Origin: Bacteroides sp.
GTDB taxonomy: Bacteria > Bacteroidota > Bacteroidia > Bacteroidales > GCA-2748055
Reading direction: 5' to 3'
Assembly: GCA_011048475.1 (NCBI GenBank)
Contig: DSDZ01000511.1
Span: 1-5,112, forward strand
Length of the DNA stretch: 5,112 nucleotides
The notes beneath the pieces were generated by a model. The model searched no databases, was not told the origin of the DNA, and worked only from the letters and a program-made list of their open reading frames with translations. Position numbers and translations under genes: made by a program. The stretch's first letter is position 1, and the number at the start of each line of letters is the position of its first letter. Positions 1 to 5,112 of the stretch are shown here, piece after piece.

Positions 1-400
1 GCTCTTTGTAGGTCACCGAGAAACCGTGGGAGAAATAGAGTGCATCCCCTTCCTTCAGGCAGGGTTTCAGCTTCGGCCAGACGGCCCGCTGTGCCGCATC
101 GGACACCAGGTACTGCACCACGGTGGCCTTTTCGGCAGCTTCCTCGATGTTAAAGAGGGTCTCGCCGGGCACAAAACCATCACTGACAGCCCTGTCCCAA
201 TCCTCCCTGAACTCCGGGGCCTGTCCAACAATCACGGTCATGCCGTTGTCTTTGAGGTTCATGGCCTGCGCGGGACCCTGCACCCCGTATCCGATGATGG
301 CTATGATTTCATCTTTCAGCACCTCACGGGCCCTGGAAAGGGGGAATTCCTCACGGGTGACGACGTTTTCTTCAACACCTCCAAATTTTAGTTTTGCCAT
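1..400 (-). CDS. ilvC: Ketol-acid reductoisomerase, N-terminal part (runs off left edge)
   Basis: Acetohydroxyacid isomeroreductase converts 2-acetolactate and 2-aceto-2-hydroxybutyrate to the dihydroxy acids that IlvD dehydrates, using NAD(P)H and Mg2+ in the cytoplasm. The 133 codons present cover most of the N-terminal Rossmann domain: start MAKLKFGGVEENVV, dinucleotide motif GYGVQG at residues 37-42, then VIVGQ (56-60), the cofactor-specificity loop APEFRED (61-67), the VQYLVSDAAQ segment (95-104) and FSHGF (123-127). Bacteroidetes class I enzymes are about 350 residues, so roughly 60% lies beyond the window. The ATG is one base after the ilvN stop, implying coupled translation, and there is no Shine-Dalgarno sequence. 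The loop is unusual: it lacks the Arg and Ser that usually hold the NADPH 2'-phosphate and carries Glu63, Glu66 and Asp67 instead. Family assignment is firm; the cofactor preference is inference. Confidence 0.96.
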   Translation of the reverse strand, partial: MAKLKFGGVEENVVTREEFPLSRAREVLKDEIIAIIGYGVQGPAQAMNLKDNGMTVIVGQAPEFREDWDRAVSDGFVPGETLFNIEEAAEKATVVQYLVSDAAQRAVWPKLKPCLKEGDALYFSHGFSVTYKE

Positions 401-401
401 G

Positions 402-980
402 TTAATCCGAGTTTTCTGTCATTGTATAGGTTAATACTTCATCTGCCGTCTCTTCATGGTGTTTGTCAATCTCCTTCAGATAGGCAGTGATCTCCTTGAT
501 CTGCTTGGTGAGTGCGATGCGGCCCGACCGGGCGAACTGAAGGATCCCGTAAGGTTCAAGCTCCCTGAAAAGCTGGGTGGTCTCTTCCTTGTGCCCTGTC
601 TTCTCCACAATGGTATACTCCGGTTCAATGGTCAGGATCCTGGCGTTGTGCTTTCTGATCAGGTTCTCCACCGCATCTCCGTAAGCAAATGCGGTCGTGG
701 GAACTTTGTAGAGTGCGATCTCCTGGTACACGATCTCATCCAGGGTGTGGTAGAAGGCTTTCAGGATCCCGATCTGTTTCTCGATCTGCTTGGTCACCGA
801 CTTCACCATGTCCTCCGTGGCATGGATGACGATGGTGAAGCGATAGATCCCGCTCACTTCCGATTCGGAGGTGTTCAGGCTCTCAATGTTAATTTTTCTC
901 CGCGAAAAGATGACGGTGATCCTGTGCAGCAGTCCCACCTTGTGCTCGCTGAAAACGGAGAGGGTATATTCCTTTTTCAT
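402..980 (-). CDS. ilvN: Acetolactate synthase regulatory (small) subunit
   Basis: This is the regulatory subunit of acetohydroxyacid synthase; it binds IlvB, raises its activity and normally confers valine feedback inhibition. The 192-residue protein has an N-terminal ACT domain (about residues 4-76) containing GLLHRITVIFSRRKINIESL (16-35), and a C-terminal small-subunit domain (about 85-165) with the conserved FARSGRIAL segment (149-157). It is longer than E. coli IlvH (163 residues) because of a charged C-terminal extension rich in Lys, Glu and His. I chose the ATG at 980, sixteen bases after the ilvB stop, because MKKEYTLSVF leads directly into the first ACT strand. An in-frame TTG at 1004 would add eight residues and overlap the ilvB stop. 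In the valine-binding region, Gly16 and Asn31 match E. coli IlvH Gly14 and Asn29, but His13 replaces Asn11 and Leu17 replaces Ala15. Confidence 0.95.
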   Translation of the reverse strand: MKKEYTLSVFSEHKVGLLHRITVIFSRRKINIESLNTSESEVSGIYRFTIVIHATEDMVKSVTKQIEKQIGILKAFYHTLDEIVYQEIALYKVPTTAFAYGDAVENLIRKHNARILTIEPEYTIVEKTGHKEETTQLFRELEPYGILQFARSGRIALTKQIKEITAYLKEIDKHHEETADEVLTYTMTENSD

Positions 981-996
981 CGTTGTTTCGTTTTTG

Positions 997-2730
997 TTAT
1001 TCAAGACGCATTTCCGAGACGGTTCCCCCTGCGGGGATCATGGGGAAAATATTCCCCTCTTTCTGAACCTCCACCTCCAGCACAAAGGGTCCGTCGTGGG
1101 CCAGAAGGTCATCCAGCGCCCGGTCCAGTTCACCCCGGTCCTCGATCCGTTTCGCCGGGACCCCGAATCCTTCGCAGATCTTCAGAAAATCGGGGGTGTT
1201 CAGTTCGGTGCTGGCATACCTGCTCTCAAAGAAAAGCTCCTGCCACTGCCGCACCATTCCCAGGTAATGGTTGTTCATCAGGATCACCTTCACCGGAAGC
1301 TTGTACTGGGCGATGGTGCCCAGTTCCTGGATGGTCATCTGGAAACCGCCGTCCCCCACGATGGCCACCACGGGTCGCTCGGTACCCGTAAATGTCGCCC
1401 CCATGGCAGCGGGTAACCCGAATCCCATGGTCCCCAGTCCCCCGCTGGAAACCCATGAATTGGGCACCCTGTGCCGGTAATACCTTGCAGCGGCCATCTG
1501 ATGCTGGCCCACATCGGTGACGATGATCGCCCTGCCGTCCGTTTTCCGGGAAAGGTGATGGACCACCTCGCCCATGTGCATCTTCGCACTGGCGGGGTAA
1601 CAGTCCTTCTCGATCACCTTCTGCCGCTCCACCTGTTCCAGCTCGCTGAAGGTGGAGAGCCAGTCCGCATGCTCCGCCTGTTTGATCTCGGGAAGCAGCA
1701 GCTGAAGGGCCAGCCGGGCGTCGGAGTTGATGGCCACTTCCGTTTTAACATTTTTGTCGATCTCTGCCGGATCGATCTCGATATGGATCACCTTCGCCTG
1801 CCTTGCATAGGTGGCCGTATTTCCGGTCACCCTGTCATCGAACCGCATCCCCACGGCAATGAGCACGTCACATTTGTTGGTGTTCACATTGGGAGCGTAA
1901 TTGCCGTGCATCCCCAGCATACCCACCGAAAGCGGATGATCCGCGGGGAATGCGGACAACCCGTTCAGCGTGGAGCCCACCGGGATCCCGGCCTTCTCCA
2001 CCAGCTGCCTGAATTCCTCCTCCGCGCGGGAGATGGTCACCCCCTGTCCGCACAGGGCCAGCGGCCGCTGTGCCTGGTTGATCAGTTCGGCTGCCTTTTT
2101 AATGGCCGCCGGGTTGGGTTTCGGATTGGGCAGATAGCTCCTGGTCTGCTGCATCCTGGTGTAGGAAAACTCCACTTCCTCCACCTGGGCGCTTTTCGTC
2201 AGATCGATCAGCACCGGTCCCGGCCTGCCCGAATTTGCATAGAAAAATGCCCGTGCGATCACCTCGCAGATCTCATCCGCGCTTGTGATCTGGTAGTTCC
2301 ACTTGGTGATGGGCATGGACACGCTTACCATGTCGGTTTCCTGGAAAGCATCCGAACCCAGCAGCGGCGCACCCACCTGTCCGGTAATGCACACCAGCGG
2401 GGTGGAGTCGAGCATGGCATCCGCCAGTCCGGTTACCAGATTGGTGGCACCCGGTCCGGATGTGGTGAAACAAACTCCCGGCTTCCTGGAGATCCTCGCA
2501 TATCCCTCGGCGGCATGGACAGCCCCCTGTTCATGGCGCACCATGATGTGTCTCAACCGGTCCTCGTAATGATACAGGGCATCGTACACCGGCATGATGG
2601 CCCCGCCGATAAAACCAAAGATGGTGTCGACACCCTCTTCCAGCAAAGCCAGAATGAGTGCCTCGGCCCCGGTCATCTTCCTGCCGGAGACATCTTTTTT
2701 ATCCTCCATTTTTTTTGTCTGTGTTTCCAT
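997..2730 (-). CDS. ilvB: Acetolactate synthase catalytic (large) subunit
   Basis: Thiamine-diphosphate enzyme that condenses two pyruvates to 2-acetolactate (valine/leucine branch), or pyruvate with 2-oxobutyrate to 2-aceto-2-hydroxybutyrate (isoleucine branch). The 577-residue product is full length. The N-terminal TPP-binding domain carries the catalytic Glu67 in RHEQGAVHAAEGYAR and the SGPGATNLVTGLADA segment (91-105). The central FAD-binding domain carries GMRFDDRVTG (294-303). The C-terminal domain carries the TPP/Mg2+ motif from GDGGF (459-463) to NN (486-487), followed by LGMVRQWQELFF (490-501), typical of anabolic AHAS rather than catabolic AlsS. The ATG at 2730 gives an 18-residue polar tail before MTGAEAL; Met8 and Met19 are alternative starts. 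It follows ilvD by 24 nt and precedes ilvN, matching the usual catalytic-regulatory pairing. No inactivating change is visible. Confidence 0.97.
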   Translation of the reverse strand: METQTKKMEDKKDVSGRKMTGAEALILALLEEGVDTIFGFIGGAIMPVYDALYHYEDRLRHIMVRHEQGAVHAAEGYARISRKPGVCFTTSGPGATNLVTGLADAMLDSTPLVCITGQVGAPLLGSDAFQETDMVSVSMPITKWNYQITSADEICEVIARAFFYANSGRPGPVLIDLTKSAQVEEVEFSYTRMQQTRSYLPNPKPNPAAIKKAAELINQAQRPLALCGQGVTISRAEEEFRQLVEKAGIPVGSTLNGLSAFPADHPLSVGMLGMHGNYAPNVNTNKCDVLIAVGMRFDDRVTGNTATYARQAKVIHIEIDPAEIDKNVKTEVAINSDARLALQLLLPEIKQAEHADWLSTFSELEQVERQKVIEKDCYPASAKMHMGEVVHHLSRKTDGRAIIVTDVGQHQMAAARYYRHRVPNSWVSSGGLGTMGFGLPAAMGATFTGTERPVVAIVGDGGFQMTIQELGTIAQYKLPVKVILMNNHYLGMVRQWQELFFESRYASTELNTPDFLKICEGFGVPAKRIEDRGELDRALDDLLAHDGPFVLEVEVQKEGNIFPMIPAGGTVSEMRLE

Positions 2731-2754
2731 GCGATTCAGGTATTGCGTAAATAC

Positions 2755-4095
2755 TTACTGTCTGTCGTTCAATATTCTGATGGCCCCCCGGTGTGCCGAG
2801 GAGACCATGCTTGCGTAAACCTTTAATGCTTCCGAAACGCTCCTTTCCCGCACCGGCTTCCAGCCCGCGGCCTTCCCGTCCTCCTCTTTCCGCCGCCGCA
2901 CCAGTTCCTTCTCATCCAGCAGCACACGTATGCTCCTGGCCGGAATGTCGATCCGGATGCGGTCGCCGTTCCGGATCAGACCGATGGCCCCTCCCTCGGC
3001 CGCCTCCGGTGAAATATGTCCCACCGACAAACCGGAGGTCCCCCCAGAAAACCGTCCGTCGGTGATCAGGGCACACTTATCCCCGAGCTTCCGGGCCTTG
3101 ATGTAGGAGGTGGGATACAGCATCTCCTGCATGCCCGGTCCCCCCCGGGGACCTTCGTACCGGATCACCACCACCTCTCCGGCAGTCACCTCCCCCTTCA
3201 GGATCGCTTCGCAGGCGGTGTCCTGTGAATCGTATACTTTCGCGTTTCCTTCAAATAGATGCAGCTCCTCCGCTACCCCGGCTGTTTTCACAATGCACCC
3301 GTCCTCCGCGATGTTCCCGGTCAGCACCGCCAGTCCCCCGTCCCTACTGTACGCATGCGCCACATCCCTGATGCAGCCGGCGGACCGGTCCGTATCAAAG
3401 CTTTCATAACGCTTCTCCTGCGATCCCATCACCAGGTTGACGCCTCCGCCGGGAGCGGCCGAATAGATCTCCCCTGCCGCGGGGCTCCGGTCCGGGTTCA
3501 TCAGGTCATGGGCATCCATTGCCTCCCCGACCGTCTGCCCGTCCACCCTGGCCAGCTCCCTGCGGATCAGTCCGCCCCGGTCCAGCTCGGCCATGATCCC
3601 CAGGATCCCACCGGCCCTGTTCACATCTTCCACATGGTATGCGGAGCTGGGTGCCACCTTGCACAACACGGGTGTTTTGCGGGAGAGCCTGTCGATGTCT
3701 TTCATCGTAAAGGGGACCCCTGCCTCGTGGGCAATGGCAAGCAGGTGCAAAACCGTGTTGGTGGATCCTCCCATTGCAATGTCCAGGGTCATGGCATTCT
3801 CGAATGCACCGAAGGAGGCAATGCTGCGGGGCAGCACTTCCTCATTTCCATCCTCGTAATAGCCGAGTGTGTTGCGGATGAGCCGGCGGGCCGCTTTTTC
3901 GAACAGTTTTTTCCTTTCCAGGTGGGTGGCCACCACGGTCCCGTTCCCCGGGAGGGCCAGGCCGATGGCCTCGTTGAGGCAGTTCATGGAATTGGCCGTG
4001 AACATCCCTGAGCAGGAGCCGCAGGTGGGACAGGCCAGTTTTTCGATCCGGGCCAGCTGTTCATCGCTGACGCTGTCATCCCCGGCCATGACCAT
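2755..4095 (-). CDS. ilvD: IlvD C-terminal fragment (446 codons from first ATG; homology begins at 4113)
   Basis: C-terminal three-quarters of dihydroxyacid dehydratase. Residues counted from the ATG at 4095 show the cluster motif CPTCGSCSGMFTANSMNCL (22-40), AMGGSTNTVLHL (107-118), CKVAPSSAYHVEDVNRAGG (145-163), EGPRGGPGMQEMLYPTS (314-330) and GRFSGGTSGLSVGH (347-360), which holds the serine proposed as catalytic base. The C-terminus (YASMVSSAHRGAIR) matches the end of E. coli IlvD, so this side is complete. Homology begins six codons before the ATG, at TyrAspLeuIleAspSer (4113-4096), which shows that the ATG is an internal codon of the ancestral gene and not a natural start. Translation from it could still occur by reinitiation, nine bases after the upstream TGA, but a product lacking the first ~160 residues would lack Cys123 and the metal-binding Asp residues. 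The gene ends 24 nt before ilvB. Confidence 0.85.
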   Translation of the reverse strand: MVMAGDDSVSDEQLARIEKLACPTCGSCSGMFTANSMNCLNEAIGLALPGNGTVVATHLERKKLFEKAARRLIRNTLGYYEDGNEEVLPRSIASFGAFENAMTLDIAMGGSTNTVLHLLAIAHEAGVPFTMKDIDRLSRKTPVLCKVAPSSAYHVEDVNRAGGILGIMAELDRGGLIRRELARVDGQTVGEAMDAHDLMNPDRSPAAGEIYSAAPGGGVNLVMGSQEKRYESFDTDRSAGCIRDVAHAYSRDGGLAVLTGNIAEDGCIVKTAGVAEELHLFEGNAKVYDSQDTACEAILKGEVTAGEVVVIRYEGPRGGPGMQEMLYPTSYIKARKLGDKCALITDGRFSGGTSGLSVGHISPEAAEGGAIGLIRNGDRIRIDIPARSIRVLLDEKELVRRRKEEDGKAAGWKPVRERSVSEALKVYASMVSSAHRGAIRILNDRQ

Positions 4096-4123
4096 GGAAT
4101 CGATCAGATCGTAGCTTCCATGG
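4092..4123 (-). repeat. Imperfect palindrome spanning the ilvD frame junction
   Basis: CCATGGAA at 4092-4099 and TTCCATGG at 4116-4123 are perfect 8-bp inverted arms separated by 16 nt. The spacer itself contains the small palindrome CGATC-A-GATCG (4101-4111). Together they form a nearly complete hairpin, broken only by one unpaired base on one side and four on the other, and the frame change at 4113-4116 lies inside it. Both arms are ordinary coding sequence (Pro-Met-Glu and Ser-Met-Val codons), so the symmetry may be a product of the deletion bringing them together. Hairpins of this kind promote slippage deletions and can also confuse sequencing or assembly. Confidence 0.6.
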
Positions 4124-4565
4124 GTCCGCCCGATACGAAGATCACCGGGATGTTGAGCCGCATGGCAGCCATCAGCATCCCCGGGGTGATCTTGTCGCAG
4201 TTGGAGATGCAGAAAAGGGCATCCACCTTGTGTGCATTGGCCATGTATTCGATGCTGTCGGCGATCAGGTCCCTGGAGGGAAGCGAATAGAGCATCCCGT
4301 CGTGTCCCATGGCGATCCCGTCGTCAATGGCGATGGTATTGAATTCTGCCGCAAAATAACCGGCCTCCTCAAAGATCTTTTTCACCTCCTGGCCGACCTG
4401 GTGGAGGTGCATGTGTCCCGGGACGAACTGGGTGAAGGAATTGGCGATGCCGAAGATCGGTTTTCCGAACTGCTCCTCCTTCATCCCGTTGGCGCGCCAC
4501 AGGCTCCTGGCTCCCGCCATCCTTCTGCCCATGGTGCTGGTATGGCTCCGGTATTGTATTTTCAT
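4104..4565 (-). CDS. ilvD: IlvD N-terminal fragment (153 codons)
   Basis: N-terminal part of dihydroxyacid dehydratase, the Fe-S enzyme that dehydrates 2,3-dihydroxyisovalerate and 2,3-dihydroxy-3-methylvalerate to 2-oxo acids. The start MKIQYRSHTSTMGRRMAGAR aligns with the E. coli start (MPKYRSATTTHGRNMAGAR), which supports the ATG at 4565. Visible motifs are NSFTQFVPGHMHL (42-54), DDGIAMGHDGMLYSLPSR with the metal-binding Asp pair (81-98), and CISNCDKITPGM, containing a cluster cysteine (Cys123) and the Lys (125) that is carbamylated in relatives (119-130). The NSFTQFVPGH version, without a Cys-Asn before the His, is the E. coli-like type associated with an oxygen-sensitive [4Fe-4S] cluster, so this gene belongs to that branch rather than the [2Fe-2S] type. 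After Glu150-Ala151 the frame ends in Thr-Ile-stop. Alone, this fragment lacks the second cysteine cluster and the catalytic Ser, so it cannot be an active dehydratase. Confidence 0.85.
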   Translation of the reverse strand: MKIQYRSHTSTMGRRMAGARSLWRANGMKEEQFGKPIFGIANSFTQFVPGHMHLHQVGQEVKKIFEEAGYFAAEFNTIAIDDGIAMGHDGMLYSLPSRDLIADSIEYMANAHKVDALFCISNCDKITPGMLMAAMRLNIPVIFVSGGPMEATI

Positions 4566-4590
4566 TGCTCCCTTTTAAGATTCCCCCTTA

Positions 4591-4630
4591 TAAACCGAAG
4601 AAGCCATCCTCTTTTTCTGAGAATGGCTTC
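4591..4630 (-). terminator. Attenuator terminator hairpin upstream of ilvD
   Basis: On the minus strand the arms GAAGCCATTCTC (4630-4619) and GAGGATGGCTTC (4611-4600) form a continuous 12-bp stem with a single U-G wobble, closed by the 7-nt loop AGAAAAA. The tail TTCGGTTTA (4599-4591) is only moderately U-rich, so it is an imperfect intrinsic terminator by E. coli standards. The hairpin ends 35 nt before the ilvD ATG, too far to hide the ribosome-binding region, which argues for transcriptional rather than translational control. It lies downstream of a branched-chain-rich leader peptide, and its 5' arm has an alternative partner at 4653-4663. Confidence 0.72.
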
Positions 4631-4663
4631 AGCTTATTTTTTTCTGACATATACCACCCTCAG
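4617..4663 (-). promoter_or_regulatory. Antiterminator pairing of the ilv attenuator
   Basis: CTGAGGGTGGT (4663-4653), which overlaps the leader peptide stop codon, can pair with GCCATTCTCAG (4627-4617) over 11 consecutive base pairs, three of them G-U wobbles, with a 25-nt loop. The second segment is most of the 5' arm and the start of the loop of the terminator hairpin, so the two structures exclude each other. A ribosome stalled at the Ile/Leu/Val codons would leave the first segment free and allow readthrough. A ribosome at the stop codon would cover it and allow termination. The pairing is visible in the sequence; the mechanism is inferred from classical amino-acid operon attenuators. 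Confidence 0.68.
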
Positions 4664-4670
4664 GTTGTCA
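4645..4670 (-). promoter_or_regulatory. Possible 1:2 (pause/protector) hairpin at the leader peptide end
   Basis: TGACA (4670-4666) pairs with TGTCA (4649-4645), and directly inside it ACC (4665-4663) pairs with GGT (4655-4653), leaving a 3-nt bulge and a 7-nt loop. This weak 8-bp structure would trap the antiterminator strand when no ribosome is translating the leader, favouring termination. That is the role of the 1:2 hairpin in classical attenuators. It is short and could be chance. Confidence 0.35.
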
Positions 4671-4725
4671 CCGGAAGAATTACCAGTACCACCAGAAGGA
4701 TCATATGCAGAATGTGCTTGCTCAT
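4660..4725 (-). CDS. ilvL: Branched-chain-rich leader peptide of the ilv operon
   Basis: A 21-codon open frame begins at the ATG 4725-4723 and ends at TGA 4662-4660, 94 nt before the ilvD start. Twelve of the 21 residues are branched-chain (3 Ile, 5 Leu, 4 Val), with an almost unbroken run ILLVVLVILPV at residues 9-19, followed by Thr-Thr. The composition resembles E. coli IlvL, whose function is to be translated as a sensor of charged Ile-, Leu- and Val-tRNA rather than to make a working protein. The frame lies just downstream of a Bacteroidetes-type promoter, and its stop codon overlaps the antiterminator strand, exactly where a leader should end. No Shine-Dalgarno sequence is evident, as is normal for this phylum. 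A small membrane peptide is the alternative, but the surrounding RNA structures favour a leader. The symbol ilvL is used by analogy, not by homology. Confidence 0.82.
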   Translation of the reverse strand: MSKHILHMILLVVLVILPVTT

Positions 4726-4743
4726 ATGTTCTATAACATGCCC

Positions 4744-4774
4744 CAAATATAGGGATAAAATGAACACACCAAAA
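4744..4774 (-). promoter_or_regulatory. Putative Bacteroidetes-type promoter of the ilv operon
   Basis: TATATTTG at 4751-4744 matches the Bacteroidetes -7 consensus TAnnTTTG, and TTTTG at 4774-4770 fits the -33 TTTG element, with 18 nt between them. This should place the transcript start near 4738-4741, roughly 15 nt before the leader peptide ATG, so the attenuator would lie fully within the transcript. The surroundings are AT-rich. The match is by eye and the exact start is inferred. Confidence 0.6.
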
Positions 4775-4797
4775 CTTTTCAAGAAAAAAATAAGGAT

Positions 4798-5112
4798 TTA
4801 TTCATTTCCCTGCTCTTCCTCACCTTCCTCAAGGTTCAGAGGATCAACGGGTACACTTCCCGGAAGCTCCTGGACATTTTTCAGTTTCCGCTGGATCTGG
4901 CGGGTACGGGTACCCACCAGGTGGTCGATGTTGCTGGAGGCCTGGATCAACTGGTTCTGGGCCTTTTTAAGCACCTCCTCGAACTTTCCGAACTCGTTCT
5001 TCACGGCACCCAGGATCTTCCACACTTCATTGGACCTCCGCTGAACGGCCAGCGTCCGGAATCCCATCTGCAGACTGCTCAGAAAGGCTACCAGGTTGGA
5101 AGGGCCTACCAC
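4798..5112 (-). CDS. rmuC: DNA recombination protein RmuC, C-terminal end (runs off right edge)
   Basis: The last 104 codons of an RmuC-family protein are present. RmuC proteins have a long N-terminal coiled coil and a nuclease-like core, and in E. coli limit inversions at short inverted repeats; the molecular role is poorly defined. The fragment opens with VVGPSNLVAFLSSL, matching the conserved VGP(S/T)xL segment just after the core domain. It is followed by the usual C-terminal helical region (about residues 25-80: WKILGAVKNEFGKFEEVLKK, then QASSNIDHLVGTRTRQIQRK) and an acidic tail (EEGEEEQGNE). The frame is open at the window edge and the first codon, GTG, encodes an internal Val, so the true start lies outside. 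The stop at 4800-4798 is 72 nt upstream of the ilv leader ATG. The neighbouring ilv operon is functionally unrelated and has its own promoter. Confidence 0.85.
   Translation of the reverse strand: MVGPSNLVAFLSSLQMGFRTLAVQRRSNEVWKILGAVKNEFGKFEEVLKKAQNQLIQASSNIDHLVGTRTRQIQRKLKNVQELPGSVPVDPLNLEEGEEEQGNE

Larger units (their letters stand above)
2755..4565 (-). pseudogene. ilvD: Dihydroxyacid dehydratase locus, interrupted by a frame-changing deletion
   Basis: This is the whole ilvD locus, first gene of the operon. The reading frame from the ATG at 4565 is intact to codon 151 (Ala of GGPMEA), reads two more residues and stops at TGA 4106-4104. The rest of the protein resumes at TAC 4113-4111 (YDLIDSMVMAG) in the frame one base back and runs to the TAA at 2757-2755. 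In E. coli IlvD, as I recall it, about twelve residues separate MEA from the DLVD segment; here only a Tyr remains. The change therefore looks like loss of 3k+1 nucleotides, about 34, rather than a single-base error. No slippery heptamer is present, so programmed frameshifting is unlikely. Both parts keep their family motifs and the downstream operon is intact, so the lesion is either recent or an assembly collapse. Confidence 0.85.

Noticed and set aside
456..1391. Long plus-strand open frames opposite ilvN and ilvB (also 1471-2826 and 3259-4011)
   Set aside because: They are antisense to well-recognised genes, are rich in Arg, Pro, Gly and His as expected for the reverse of GC-rich codons, and show no recognisable family.
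2740..2754. Inverted repeat GTATT-N5-AATAC in the ilvD-ilvB gap
   Set aside because: Five base pairs, four of them A-T, with no T-run after it; not convincing as a terminator or processing site.
4104..4118. Programmed -1 ribosomal frameshift joining the two ilvD frames
   Set aside because: No slippery heptamer is present, and the family comparison shows about eleven missing residues, which frameshifting would not restore.
4701..4728. Direct repeat TCATATG (4701-4707 and 4722-4728)
   Set aside because: Seven AT-rich bases, within or overlapping the leader peptide frame; likely chance.
4726..4739. Inverted repeat ATGTT-N4-AACAT just upstream of the leader peptide start, as an operator or 5' hairpin
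   Set aside because: Only five AT-rich base pairs, a level expected by chance; no known repressor site is matched.
4783..4802. AT-only 5-bp hairpin (AATAA/TTATT) with a T-run just after the rmuC stop, as an rmuC terminator
   Set aside because: The stem has no G-C pairs and its 5' arm overlaps the rmuC stop codon; it is too weak to call, though the run of seven T's may contribute to termination.
4230..5044. Plus-strand open frames crossing the ilvD start, the leader region and rmuC
   Set aside because: They run antisense through two recognised genes and the attenuator and have no recognisable domains or start context.

Overview
The window looks like Bacteroidetes (Bacteroidota) chromosome. 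Three things support this: the amino-acid sequences of the ilv genes, a TAnnTTTG-type -7 promoter element, and the general lack of Shine-Dalgarno sequences before gene starts. The genes are GC-rich by eye, and the one intergenic region is visibly AT-richer. Genus cannot be judged from the sequence alone.

Every gene lies on the minus strand, so transcription runs from the right edge to the left edge. Right to left the order is: the C-terminal end of rmuC (4798-5112, open at the window edge); a 232-nt intergenic region; then the isoleucine/valine operon ilvD (2755-4565), ilvB (997-2730), ilvN (402-980) and the first 133 codons of ilvC (1-400, open at the left edge). Gaps within the operon are short (24, 16 and 1 nt), as expected for one transcript. 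The operon encodes the common enzymes of branched-chain amino acid synthesis: acetohydroxyacid synthase (IlvB catalytic, IlvN regulatory), ketol-acid reductoisomerase (IlvC) and dihydroxyacid dehydratase (IlvD).

The main discovery is in the 232-nt region upstream of ilvD. It holds a TTTG-N18-TATATTTG promoter, a 21-residue leader peptide in which 12 residues are Ile, Leu or Val, a 12-bp terminator-like hairpin, and an 11-bp alternative pairing between the leader stop-codon region and the 5' arm of that hairpin. This is the architecture of a ribosome-mediated transcription attenuator that senses charged branched-chain tRNAs.

The second point is that ilvD is broken. The N-terminal 151 residues and the C-terminal ~452 residues lie in different frames, and about 11 residues found in E. 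coli IlvD are missing at the junction, which lies inside an imperfect palindrome. Either the gene is a recent pseudogene or the assembly has a small local deletion. Two smaller points concern predicted enzyme properties: the IlvC cofactor loop lacks the usual Arg/Ser phosphate-binding residues and is acidic, and IlvN has His where the E. coli valine-binding site has Asn.
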